From JADLCB01 sp964398315 (GTDB lineage Bacteria; Planctomycetota; Phycisphaerae; Tepidisphaerales; Tepidisphaeraceae), in contig CAYNMV010000019.1 of the NCBI GenBank assembly GCA_964398315.1, positions 3,090 through 67,089 on the forward strand: DNA of 64,000 bases, given 5' to 3'. Each line of letters starts with the position of its first letter. The first letter of the stretch is position 1. The position numbers and the translations under genes were made by a program. This document shows positions 33,868-41,877 of the stretch, one piece after another. Below the pieces are notes generated by a model, which worked only from the letters and a program-made list of their open reading frames with translations, ran no database searches and was not told where the DNA came from.

Positions 33868-35169
33868 TCATCCACCGTTGTCCTCCCCGTTTTCTTCGGG
33901 CGGAATCCGCTTGCCCTGCGGATCGATCTCGGGCGAGGCGATTTTCTCATCCAGTCGCCGGCGCAGGATGGGATCGGTGATATGCTCGAGCTGCTCGGCC
34001 GAGCCGTGGGTGCGGTCGGGATGCAGTGCGGCCTGGTCATGGAGATAGGTCTCCCACAGGCGATGGGCGCGCAGCAGCCGCCGTGCCTCGGTGCGGCCGC
34101 GGCGCGTGAGGGTATGCCCGCCATCGCTGGCCTGGATCGATCCCCGCCGGAGCAGCGCCCGCAGCGCCAGGTGATCCAGCAAGGTGCGGATCGACAGCAC
34201 CGATCGTGTTTCGCCGCGCTCTTCATCCCGGTACATCATCCCCAGCATGTCTTCGCCGGCGATGCGGGCCGAGAGGCGCCAGCGATGATACACCTTGCTG
34301 AGGATGCCCTGTCGTGGCGCCAGGAAAAAGGTACCCAGGAAGATCAGGCCGGTGGCCGTGGCCATCGCCCCGGCGCCGCTGGTGCCGGGATGGCCGAGCA
34401 TCTGCGGCAGGATCGCCGCCCCCAGGTGCCCCAGCGGCGCGCTGATCGCGGCAATGAGCAGACTGACCAGGATCATGCTGCCCAGCCGGTCGGTCAGCAG
34501 GTGTGCTGCCGCCGCCGGCACAACCAGCATCGCAACGACCAGGATGTTGCCGATGATCTCAAACGATGCGACCGCGGTGATGGCCACGAGCGTCATCAAC
34601 ACATAGTGCAGCAGGCCGGCATTGAAGCCGAGGGTTGTGGCCAGGTCGGGATCAAACGAGGAAAGGCGCAGCTCTTTGAAGAACACCGCCACGAACAGCA
34701 CATTGATCAGCAGCACCGTGCCCATCGTGATCGCCGCCCGCGGCAGGCGCACGCCGCCGATGCGCACCATGTCGCTGGCGGCAAAATTGAGATCGCCGTA
34801 GAGCACGCAGTTAGGATCGAGATCAACCGCATCGGCCGCCCGGCGGATCATGATCAGCCCGATGGCGAACAGCGCAGTAAAGACCACGCCCATCGACGCT
34901 CCCTCATCCACCTTGCCGGTGCGATTCAGCAGTTGGGTCAGCCACGCCGTCAGGATCCCCACCACCACCGCCCCGATGAACATGGGCACACTTGCCCGGC
35001 TGGCGGAGATGAGATACGCGCCGGCCAGGCCCGGCAGCACTGCATGCGAGATGGCATCCCCCATCATGCTCATCCGCCGCAGCACGAGGAAATTGCCCAG
35101 CACCGCACACGCCATCGCGGACAGCGCGCCGAGGACAACGATCCAGGTGTCGAAGGAGGTCCAGAGCAT
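33868..35169 (-). CDS. Metal ABC transporter permease (ABC-3/ZnuB type) fused to a DtxR-like domain
   Basis: Residues 1-275 form an ABC-3 permease with about eight membrane spans: MLWTSFDTWIVVLGALSAMACAVLGNFLVLRRMSMMGDAISHAVLPGLAGAY and LLHYVLMTLVAITAVASFEIIGNILVVAMLVVPAAAAHLLTDRL. Residues about 320-433 read like the end of a DtxR/MntR repressor: a winged-helix remnant (ALLRRGSIQASDGGHTLTRRGRTEARRLLRAHRLWETYL), then HGSAEQLEHI and SPEIDPQGKRIPP, as in the DtxR dimerisation/metal-binding region. The fusion suggests metal sensing on the cytoplasmic side of the transporter. Its partner permease lies 47 nt upstream. No ATPase or binding-protein gene is adjacent. Confidence 0.85.
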   Translation of the reverse strand: MLWTSFDTWIVVLGALSAMACAVLGNFLVLRRMSMMGDAISHAVLPGLAGAYLISASRASVPMFIGAVVVGILTAWLTQLLNRTGKVDEGASMGVVFTALFAIGLIMIRRAADAVDLDPNCVLYGDLNFAASDMVRIGGVRLPRAAITMGTVLLINVLFVAVFFKELRLSSFDPDLATTLGFNAGLLHYVLMTLVAITAVASFEIIGNILVVAMLVVPAAAAHLLTDRLGSMILVSLLIAAISAPLGHLGAAILPQMLGHPGTSGAGAMATATGLIFLGTFFLAPRQGILSKVYHRWRLSARIAGEDMLGMMYRDEERGETRSVLSIRTLLDHLALRALLRRGSIQASDGGHTLTRRGRTEARRLLRAHRLWETYLHDQAALHPDRTHGSAEQLEHITDPILRRRLDEKIASPEIDPQGKRIPPEENGEDNGG

Positions 35170-35216
35170 AGGGTTCAGGGTTCGTGCGTGAATGACGTAT
35201 CGCTTTTGTTAAATAC

Positions 35217-36575
35217 TCATGTTCTCAGTTCATGCGGGGTGGCGGGAACGGGCGGGGCATCCTGCTGCTGGAGCATCTGTTCGAGTTTGGCCACCATGTC
35301 CGGGCCGAGCACGTGCTCGATATCATCGGCACCGCGATCCACGTGGCTGGGGGCGACCTCGGCGTGGGTGATCAGGTACAACTCCCACAGCCGATGCTCG
35401 CGCACCACCCGGCGGGCTTCGAGCATGCCGGCATCGGTCAGCTCGATCAGGTCGCCGGGCAGCACGTTGACCAGCTCATCGTGATCCGCCGCCGCCAGCA
35501 GGCGCCGCAGGCGCCAGGGGGACCAGGAGCGCGCTCCCAGCAGCATGGCGAATGGGATGCGCGGATGGCCATCGGCATCGCGCTCCAGGTCCTGCGTCTC
35601 GATCAGTTCATAACAACTGCGCAGCAGGTTCTGGCGGCCGACCTGGCGCAGTAAATGCACATGCCGTAGCCCGCGGGCCAGCACGCCGCGCGCAGGACCG
35701 AAAAACAGGCTCACCACGAAGATGCCGGCAGCCACGGTAACGATAATCGCCCCGGCCGGCATGCGCGGCGCCAGGGCGCTGATGGATGCCCCCAGCCAGC
35801 CGCTGAGTGCCCCGATCAGGGCGGAGAACAGCAGCATCCGGCTCAGCCGGTCGGTCCAGAAGCGCGCTGCCGCCGCCGGGATAATCAGCAGCGCGATGAC
35901 CAGGATCAGCCCCACCGCCTGAAGCCCCACCACGGTGACGGCCGTCACCATCGCCATCATCATCCCATCCAGCAGCAGCACCGGCCACCCCTGGGTGGCG
36001 GCAAACGGAGTATCGAAACTGAGGAGTTTCAGTTCCTTGTAGAACAGCCCGCACAGCAGCAGGCACCCCACCGCCGTTGCCGCGATCAGCCGCACATCGC
36101 TGGCGAGCATGGCGGCGGTCTTGCCGTAGATAAACGTTTCCAACCCGGCAGCGCTGCCGGTTTTCATGTGCTGCACAAAGCCCATCAGGACCACGCCGAT
36201 TCCGAAGAAGACGCTCAGCACGATCCCCAGGGCGGCATCTTCCTTCAGGCGCGTCTGGCGGTGAATCATCACGACACACCCCACCCCCAGTGCGCCGGTG
36301 AAGGTTGCGCCGATCAGCAGCCCCGGCAGCCACTTGCCGCTGCCGCCCATCGCCACCATAACCATGTACGCGAGGGCGATGCCCGGCAGGGTGGCATGCG
36401 AGAGAGCATCACCCAGCAGGGCCCGCCGGCGCAGCAGCATGTACCCCCCGACCATCCCCGCCGCCAGCCCCAGCACACAAACGCCCAGGACCACGATACG
36501 GGTGTTGTAGTCCTGCAACGTCAGCACGCGCAGCAACTGCTCGGCGGTCAGCGCCAGCATCGCCATCATGGGCAT
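35217..36575 (-). CDS. Metal ABC transporter permease (ABC-3/ZnuB type) fused to a DtxR-like domain
   Basis: The start at 36575 (MPMMAMLALTAEQLLRVLTLQDYNTRIV) has GGAG 9 nt upstream and leaves a perfect palindrome in the leader; the longer frame to 36656 would run through it. Residues 20-290 are an ABC-3 permease (MVGGYMLLRRRALLGDALSHATLPGIALAY, GLQAVGLILVIALLIIPAAAARFWTDRL). Residues about 310-440 carry a DtxR-like module: SWSPWRLRRLLAAADHDELVNVLPGDLIELTDAGMLEARRVVREHRLWELYL and DDIEHVLGPDMVAKLEQML. The two permeases share layout and probably form a heterodimer for zinc, manganese or iron uptake. The metal cannot be told from sequence. Confidence 0.87.
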   Translation of the reverse strand: MPMMAMLALTAEQLLRVLTLQDYNTRIVVLGVCVLGLAAGMVGGYMLLRRRALLGDALSHATLPGIALAYMVMVAMGGSGKWLPGLLIGATFTGALGVGCVVMIHRQTRLKEDAALGIVLSVFFGIGVVLMGFVQHMKTGSAAGLETFIYGKTAAMLASDVRLIAATAVGCLLLCGLFYKELKLLSFDTPFAATQGWPVLLLDGMMMAMVTAVTVVGLQAVGLILVIALLIIPAAAARFWTDRLSRMLLFSALIGALSGWLGASISALAPRMPAGAIIVTVAAGIFVVSLFFGPARGVLARGLRHVHLLRQVGRQNLLRSCYELIETQDLERDADGHPRIPFAMLLGARSWSPWRLRRLLAAADHDELVNVLPGDLIELTDAGMLEARRVVREHRLWELYLITHAEVAPSHVDRGADDIEHVLGPDMVAKLEQMLQQQDAPPVPATPHELRT

Positions 36576-36603
36576 ACCCAGGGACTCCACATGCTCCAAG
36601 ATA

Positions 36604-36625
36604 ACACTTTGACGACTCAAAGTGT
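36604..36625. promoter_or_regulatory. Perfect 9-4-9 palindrome, candidate metalloregulator operator
   Basis: ACACTTTGA (36604-36612) and TCAAAGTGT (36617-36625) are separated by CGAC and lie 29-50 nt upstream of the first permease start. Size and position suit a dimeric repressor of the DtxR/MntR or Fur/Zur kind. A hairpin in the leader is the alternative. Confidence 0.5.
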
Positions 36626-36798
36626 AGTGCCGCCCAGGAAGATCCTGACGTGACATCCCCCAGCGCGGCCGGCAAGGCCATGTCGCGCTTCACCGTCCCG
36701 ATCTTCTCTTTTTCACTGTGCTGATCGCCCGGTTCGGCTCATCTTGTTGCCGCGAATCCGCCTGATGTGGCATGGCGCCAAAGGTGAGGACGGTGCGG

Positions 36799-37839
36799 TC
36801 AGATGCGCACCCGCTTCTCGGCACGCACCAGCTTTCGCCCGCTGGCTCGGCCTGCGGTGCGCGAGGCGGTGGCGAAAGGATCGAGCTTCCCGTTCACGCC
36901 GACCCGGCGCTGCCGCTGGACGGAGCCGTTCATGCTGGCGGTCTTGCCGGCCAGGCGCACAGTGGGACTGGTCCGCGCAGCGACCTTGGCACGCAAGCCG
37001 GTTTTGGGGCGGGTGACCGACTTGGCGCGGCCCGGGCCGGTCATGCGGCCGGGTCGGATGGCGCGGGAGGTCGTGGCCGAGCCGTTGGCGGAGAGCGCGG
37101 GCACCTTCTTGCGGGCGGCCACCAGGCTGCCGAAAAACTTGTACGCGGCCCGCAGAAGTCCCGAATCGACCTCGCGCAGGCGAGTGTGCGAGAGGGTCCG
37201 ATGCTCGGCGGCGAAATCGCGCAGCGCTTCCAGCACACGTCGGCGCGTCCACTCGCGGCGGCGCGCGATGGCCGCCGGCTCCAGGCCTGCCGCCGCCAGC
37301 GCCTTGGGATACGAGCCGAAAATCCGCACCGCCGCCCCATACAGGCCGGGGAGCGTCTGCTGAATCTCGCCTGCGCTCACCCCCTGCCGGCGCGCGATGC
37401 GGCTGCGGATCTCCGTGATGATGGTCTGGCGCGTCCAGCGGCGGTAGCGGGCAATGCGCTCGGGTTTGAGACCGGCGGCGACCAGCGCATCATTCCAGTG
37501 GCCGAAGAGCTGGGGATGAACCGCGGCCATGGCAGCGCGCGACAGTTCATCACCACGGGAAATCACCGCGCGCCAGCTCAGGTCTTCGCCGCGGCGGTTG
37601 GCCCGGCGCAGGGCATGGACGATCTTCTGCTTTGTCCAGCGGGGCTTTTTGCGGATGCGGTCATACTCCAGGCCGGCCATCAGCACGGCCTTGCGGTAGC
37701 TGCCGAAATGGTACGCCGCGGCCGAGACCAGCGCCTGGTTGCGGGCGCACATGGCGTTGTAGGCCAGGTCTGCTCCCTGGCGGTAAAGCCGTCGCAGCGC
37801 ATCACGAATACTGTCTCGATTCCATTTACGACTGCTCAC
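36799..37839 (-). CDS. Basic protein with four HNH-type (homing-endonuclease-associated) repeats, 346 aa
   Basis: Four tandem units of 55-70 residues are visible. Each opens with a W-x(3-4)-I/V helix and most end FGSY/FGHW-x-x-AL-x-AAGL: KWNRDSIRDALRRLY to FGSYRKAVLMAGL; RWTKQKIVHALRRAN to FGHWNDALVAAGL; RWTRQTIITEIRSRI to FGSYPKALAAAGL; and EWTRRRVLEALRDF to FGSLVAARK. This matches the short helical repeat found beside homing endonucleases, thought to bind DNA. The last 110 residues are Arg/Lys/Ala/Thr-rich and disordered, like a nucleoid-protein tail. No nuclease motif is seen. Role unknown; a chromosome-binding architectural protein is the best guess. It stands alone on the minus strand. 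Confidence 0.7.
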   Translation of the reverse strand: MSSRKWNRDSIRDALRRLYRQGADLAYNAMCARNQALVSAAAYHFGSYRKAVLMAGLEYDRIRKKPRWTKQKIVHALRRANRRGEDLSWRAVISRGDELSRAAMAAVHPQLFGHWNDALVAAGLKPERIARYRRWTRQTIITEIRSRIARRQGVSAGEIQQTLPGLYGAAVRIFGSYPKALAAAGLEPAAIARRREWTRRRVLEALRDFAAEHRTLSHTRLREVDSGLLRAAYKFFGSLVAARKKVPALSANGSATTSRAIRPGRMTGPGRAKSVTRPKTGLRAKVAARTSPTVRLAGKTASMNGSVQRQRRVGVNGKLDPFATASRTAGRASGRKLVRAEKRVRI

Positions 37840-38290
37840 GCGCGCCCCCTCGGCCCCATTCCCTTTTCCATGGCCGGTGTCCTCCGTAAGCGGTTTCCCC
37901 GGACCCGGGCGATCCTGCCCGGCAATTTCACCATATCGACTGCCTGCCCCGATGGACTACTACCAGTAATGACCACTGGGATGCAAGTGACTGAACCGGC
38001 CGCAGCAAAAAAGCGACCTCTACCGCCACGGGTCAGGGCACCTGGCAAGCGGTGGCGGGCACAGAAATGGAGATGAGTCCATGCCCCTTGGTGACTGTAC
38101 CTTATCACAAGGACAAAGGCACGGGAAATGCCGGGGACAGCGCGCCTTCATTTTTTCCGTGGTCCTGCGAGCTCAACATCCCCTGGCTCAACATGCCCAA
38201 GCTCGACAGGTCCACATGTGATTGAGCCAGCCCAGCGGCCAGCCGGTGCTGCGCAGGCGACCGGCCATGCAGCGCATGCTACGCGCCGCC
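37840..38290. other. Intergenic stretch, 451 nt
   Basis: No convincing gene is seen; reading frames here lack ribosome sites and known motifs. An imperfect inverted repeat near 38096-38122 (CCTTGGTGA against TCACAAGG) may belong to the promoter region of the HNH-repeat gene. The 3' end of the next membrane-protein gene lies at 38291. Confidence 0.5.
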
Positions 38291-39184
38291 TCACTGCTCA
38301 TCGGCATCTTCTGAGCTTGGCTTATGCGTACGCGCAACCGGATAGAACTCGCCAACGTATTCCTTTTCTTCTTCCTCCTGGGCCGGAGTGAGCGGCAGTT
38401 CCTCGGCAGCGCTGCCGCCGGCAAGCTTGCGGATTTCGGACTGACTTCCGGTGGCCTGTGCTTCGGCGATGGCGGATTCGATCTCCTCATCTTCATCCAC
38501 CCCCTTGCCGAGGCGCGACTCATACGCGGCAGTGACCGCGGCCAGATCGGCTTCATCAGCGGCCGGCTTGCGTGCGGCGGCTGCCGCTGGTTCGGGTGTG
38601 CCTTTGCCGAAGCGGCTCAGGTCGTAATCATCCTTCTCCTTGGGCGGCCGCCCGAAGCCCGCTCCCACCAGGAACCGCAGCACCACCGGCCACGCCCCAC
38701 CGATGAGCAGCACCGAGAGGGTGGTGAAGATCGCATAGGTCCACGGCTTTTCTTCCCAGAAGGCATAGCTGTAGTCGAACTCGGGATTGGCTGCCTTGAC
38801 CGCATCCAGGTATGCCCGCAGGCTGGGCGCTGGGTTGCGCCGGTTGTACTCGGTGCCGTTGGGCGTCTCGACGCGCAGCGGCGAGGTGGCCACCAGCTCA
38901 TACGTCACATAGGCCAGTTCATTCTCTCCCACCTCTTCAATCTGGCTGTAGGTGATGCGTTGGGCGGCGGGGTCCACCGTCGGATGAAGCCGCACCGCCG
39001 TGATGCGCGGTGGATCACCATCAGCGCGGCGCTCCGCGCGGAGCAGGTTGGCCTGGAAACGAGCCATCGAGCCGGGGGTGTACTGCCGGCTGCGGTCCCA
39101 GTTCGAGTAGGAATAAGACAGCCCCAGTCCAATGACCAATCCGATGATTGCCCATACCCACCATTTAAGATCTTGCAGGTCCAT
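38291..39184 (-). CDS. Two-span membrane protein of unknown function, 297 aa
   Basis: The start at 39184 (MDLQDLKWWVWAIIGLVIGLGLSYSY) gives a first membrane helix at residues 7-26. An outer-side domain of about 120 residues follows (RFQANLLRAERRADGDPPRITAVRLHPTVD, ELAYVTYELVATSPLRV), then a second helix near residues 150-173 (YAIFTTLSVLLIGGAWPVVLRFLVG). The last 110 residues are cytoplasmic and rich in Ala, Glu and Asp (DEDEEIESAIAEAQATGS). No family is recognised. GAGG lies about 5 nt upstream of the start. Neighbours do not suggest a role. Confidence 0.65.
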   Translation of the reverse strand: MDLQDLKWWVWAIIGLVIGLGLSYSYSNWDRSRQYTPGSMARFQANLLRAERRADGDPPRITAVRLHPTVDPAAQRITYSQIEEVGENELAYVTYELVATSPLRVETPNGTEYNRRNPAPSLRAYLDAVKAANPEFDYSYAFWEEKPWTYAIFTTLSVLLIGGAWPVVLRFLVGAGFGRPPKEKDDYDLSRFGKGTPEPAAAAARKPAADEADLAAVTAAYESRLGKGVDEDEEIESAIAEAQATGSQSEIRKLAGGSAAEELPLTPAQEEEEKEYVGEFYPVARTHKPSSEDADEQ

Positions 39185-39425
39185 CTGATCCTCGCCTCCG
39201 GCCGATCCTTCGACGGCGGGCGCTCCTCTCCGTTACAACATCTTGCCGCCCTCCCACGCGGGATCGGCTTCTCCCCTGTACTACAACGTACAGCGGCGGG
39301 CGTTATCCCTAAGAATTTGGAAAAGACACCGCGGCGGGTGAGAAATCCCTGCTGCGCAGGGGGATAAGCCCGGCTACCCACCTTGAACTGCCCGCCGGCA
39401 TCGCCGACGATTCACCCTGCTGCGC

Positions 39426-40136
39426 ATGGTCGATCATCCTCGCGCCAATCTCCTGATGCCCGTGCTGCTGTGGTCGGCGGTGCAGTTGGTTGCCCTGGCG
39501 GCCGGCGTGTTTCGGGTGCCGCTCAGCGATGGGTACCCCCGCCCGGCTGAAGACCTGGCGGCTCATCTGATGGTGACCGTCCAGGTCACTGCGCTGGCTG
39601 CCCTGTTCCCGCTGCTGCTGCGGGATGGGGTCACGATGGGCGTGGTGATCGCACTGCTGTGGCCTTATCTGCTGATTGCGGGCTTCCTCGCGACACTGCC
39701 CCTGTCGGCGGTGGCCGGGGCAGGGCTGGTGGTGAGCCTGTGGGCCGCGGCACTGGCCGCGTGGGTCCGGCCACTGGGGGGCAGGCCGGCGAGCGCTCAT
39801 CCGCCGGATACAAGCGCATCGGAGACAACACCGCCACAGGCTGATCCATCGCCGGCAGATTCGAAGCGCGCCGCCCCCGCGATGGGGTTGGCCATCTCGG
39901 CGGCGCTGCTGCTGACCCTGGGCACGGCCACGCTGCGCTATCTTGCGGCCGAGTACCGCCCCGCCGTCACCGGCGGCCCGCTGCATTCATGGTGGGATTA
40001 CACGCCCTTGCTGGCGGCACTGGGGCAATTGACCGCGCCCTCCATTTACTGGCCAGGCCTGATCCTGCCCTTGATCCTGTTGATTTTCGCCGCGGCACTG
40101 CGTCTGAGCGGACGAAAATTTTCCTGGTCCGCCTGA
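39426..40136 (+). CDS. Six-span membrane protein of unknown function, 236 aa
   Basis: Hydrophobic spans are seen at about residues 10-28, 46-64, 68-90, 92-112, 152-172 and 205-225. A Pro/Ser/Ala-rich cytosolic loop (PASAHPPDTSASETTPPQADPSPADS) lies between the fourth and fifth. No catalytic or family motif is recognised. No clear ribosome site precedes the ATG at 39426. The gene is divergent from the two-span membrane protein and lies 222 nt before mraZ. Confidence 0.5.
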   Translation: MVDHPRANLLMPVLLWSAVQLVALAAGVFRVPLSDGYPRPAEDLAAHLMVTVQVTALAALFPLLLRDGVTMGVVIALLWPYLLIAGFLATLPLSAVAGAGLVVSLWAAALAAWVRPLGGRPASAHPPDTSASETTPPQADPSPADSKRAAPAMGLAISAALLLTLGTATLRYLAAEYRPAVTGGPLHSWWDYTPLLAALGQLTAPSIYWPGLILPLILLIFAAALRLSGRKFSWSA

Positions 40137-40157
40137 GCCCCTCTCCGCCCCGCCAAC

Positions 40158-40187
40158 TTATCCACGCGCCCGCTTGAGTTATCCACA
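40158..40187 (+). promoter_or_regulatory. Two DnaA-box-like sites upstream of mraZ
   Basis: TTATCCACG (40158-40166) and TTATCCACA (40179-40187, perfect consensus) lie in the same orientation 21 nt apart in the gap before mraZ. There is no dnaA or dnaN gene nearby, so an origin is not claimed. DnaA-linked control of the division cluster is a possibility. Confidence 0.45.
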
Positions 40188-40318
40188 CCCCTTCCACAGC
40201 CTTCTCACGTTCAGACTGCGCGAATCCGTCGAAAACCGCCAAAAAACGGTTATCGGCCGTCAGCAGGCTCGGCCAATAGTGAAATCCTTGGCGCGAGCCA
40301 ATTTGTTGATTGCAATAG

Positions 40319-40333
40319 TGGGTGGATGTGGTA
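40319..40333 (+). promoter_or_regulatory. Candidate MraZ boxes
   Basis: TGGGT (40319-40323), a 5-nt spacer and TGGTA (40329-40333) match the TGGGN-N5 direct-repeat pattern bound by MraZ at its own promoter in other bacteria. They lie 26-40 nt before the mraZ start. Confidence 0.45.
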
Positions 40334-40358
40334 GAAAATCCCTATCGCCGATAGCCAA

Positions 40359-40838
40359 GTGGAACAGACGCCCCAACGACACCTGGTCCTCTATGGTGAA
40401 TTCGAACTCACCATCGACGACAAAAACCGGATGCTCATCCCATCCGAGATCCGCCGGGCGATGACCCCGGAGCGAGATGGGGAGGCGCTGTTTCTTGTGT
40501 TCGGCATCAATCGGCGCCCGTGGCTCTACCCCGAGAGGCAGTACGAAGCCATGGTGGCGCGGATTCAGCAGGAGCTGGCCCCGACCGAAGACGCGCTGGC
40601 GTTTGACCAGATGCACTTTGCGATGGCCAGCCGGCTGGAATGGGACAAGCAGGGACGCGTGTTGATCCCGGATAAGACGCTCAAGCGCACCGGTCTTCGG
40701 AAGGAAGTGACGCTCATCGGCGTGCGGGATCACCTCGAGCTGTGGAACCGGGATGAGTGGGAGGCGCATCGTGAAGCGCTCCTGGCCCGCAGCTCGGAAA
40801 TCGCCCTGCGGGCAAAACAGGCCCGGCAAGGCACCTAG
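40359..40838 (+). CDS. mraZ: MraZ transcriptional regulator of the division/cell-wall cluster
   Basis: This 159-residue protein has two SpoVT/AbrB-like halves. The first is YGEFELTIDDKNRMLIPSEIRRAM and the second is ASRLEWDKQGRVLIPDKTLKRTGL followed by LIGVRDHLELWNRDEWEAHRE. The first half carries KNR where MraZ usually has KGR; the second has the standard KQGR. MraZ binds repeated TGGGN boxes at its own promoter, and a two-box candidate lies just upstream. The start is a GTG at 40359 without a clear ribosome site. The normal next gene rsmH is about 1 kb away rather than adjacent. Confidence 0.93.
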   Translation: MEQTPQRHLVLYGEFELTIDDKNRMLIPSEIRRAMTPERDGEALFLVFGINRRPWLYPERQYEAMVARIQQELAPTEDALAFDQMHFAMASRLEWDKQGRVLIPDKTLKRTGLRKEVTLIGVRDHLELWNRDEWEAHREALLARSSEIALRAKQARQGT

Positions 40839-40869
40839 CGGCACGCATCGCCGCACGCCGGGCAAGGGA

Positions 40870-41226
40870 AGAAGACGGGGAGACACCTCCAGGGAAGGAT
40901 GGGGTCTCCTGAACAAACCAAGTGCGGTATTCGTACCGGGCGCAAGAGGTTGTGGCCGCGGAGCAGGGACGTTCTGCACCCACACCAACCGTTCGACGCC
41001 GGAGCACGGAGGCTCCACTGAAGGCGGCGAACCGGATAGGCCCCGCCCCACGCAGGATGCAGGGGGCGGTGGATTAACCGCCCGGGAACGACGGCGTGCT
41101 CTGACTGGGAGAAGGTTGTGGCCCAGTCTCGGCATTCCGCGGCAGGTGCTCGCTGGGTTGCCGGCGGCGATGGGGACGAAGGATCGTCCCCGCGTCGCCA
41201 GCAATCCGGCGGGCCCCGCCATTTTT
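40870..41226 (+). ncRNA. Putative structured non-coding RNA between mraZ and rsmH
   Basis: This stretch lacks believable coding but is dense in hairpins. Stems are 40879-40887 with 40911-40919; 40926-40929 with 40934-40937 closed by a TTCG loop; 40963-40966 with 40974-40977, enclosed by GGTTG/CAACC (40948-40952 and 40986-40990); 41001-41005 with 41012-41016; 41064-41070 with 41077-41083; 41103-41109 with 41122-41128; and 41172-41179 with 41184-41191 inside a longer helix. It ends in a GC stem plus ATTTTT (41208-41226) resembling an intrinsic terminator. I could not match it to RNase P RNA, tmRNA or SRP RNA. A HEARO/omega-type or other large RNA is conceivable. The strand is inferred from the terminator. 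Confidence 0.5.
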
Positions 41227-41877
41227 GCTTCGGCCGATCAACCGGTCGGCCAGCAGGGCCGGGCACAGCGCTTCACCCCTGATTCGGTGGCGCAGCGACC
41301 CGACAACGACCAGGCGTCCCGCCCCCCCCGGGCGAGGCCCCTTGAGAGACTGATACTGCGGAGCCATCTCACGGATGGGGCCCTCTACCCTGGGAAAGAG
41401 GGGGCAGGATGCCCGGCTCTTCTGTATCGGTTGCAGCAGCGTACCGCATTCGGAATTTCACCCGCGCGGCGGCAGCCACGGCCGGACCCGTTCGTCCGAC
41501 CCGCGCCGATCACCCGCTTGTCCTACGGTACTTCCCCTGAATCGGCCTGGCGACTGGCGGCCAGACCGCAGCCGCCGCATTCCCACCTCCCTCACGCGAC
41601 AGCCAACAGGCCTCCCTTGCGCTATCCCGCCTGTGCAGCGGGGTCATCCATAACAAAATACGGACTCATTAGATTATTGTTCCAGTCCACGCGACAAGGC
41701 AAGCAAAATCCGGGGAAAGTTCGTATGCGGCCCGGCTTGCTGTGGCGCTGTCGGCCCCCCGCCACCGTCACATCCTGATCTTGCGACTGATTGACCGGCC
41801 AGCCTGTGACCAGTCTGCCGGCCAGCGCCGCCTCCCGACTGGACGCGGGCCGGCCAGGATCGACAATCACCCCTGCC
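41227..41877. other. Intergenic stretch before rsmH
   Basis: No gene is supported. The long plus-strand frame covering 40753-41778 is Arg/Pro-rich and runs through all the hairpins, so it is not coding. A hairpin CCCTCT/AGAGGG lies near 41382-41403. The AT-rich segment at 41650-41690 is the most likely promoter region for rsmH, though no clear -35/-10 pair is seen. Confidence 0.45.

Noticed and set aside
40158..40187. Chromosomal origin of replication
   Set aside because: Only two boxes, no unwinding element or dnaA/dnaN neighbour; kept only as candidate DnaA sites.
40870..41226. RNase P RNA or tmRNA
   Set aside because: I could not find the conserved GAGGAAAGTCC-type core of RNase P RNA or the tRNA-like ends and tag frame of tmRNA on either strand.
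40753..41778. Protein of about 340 residues between mraZ and rsmH
   Set aside because: Composition is Arg/Pro/Gly-rich with no domain; the frame overlaps mraZ and crosses every hairpin of the structured segment.
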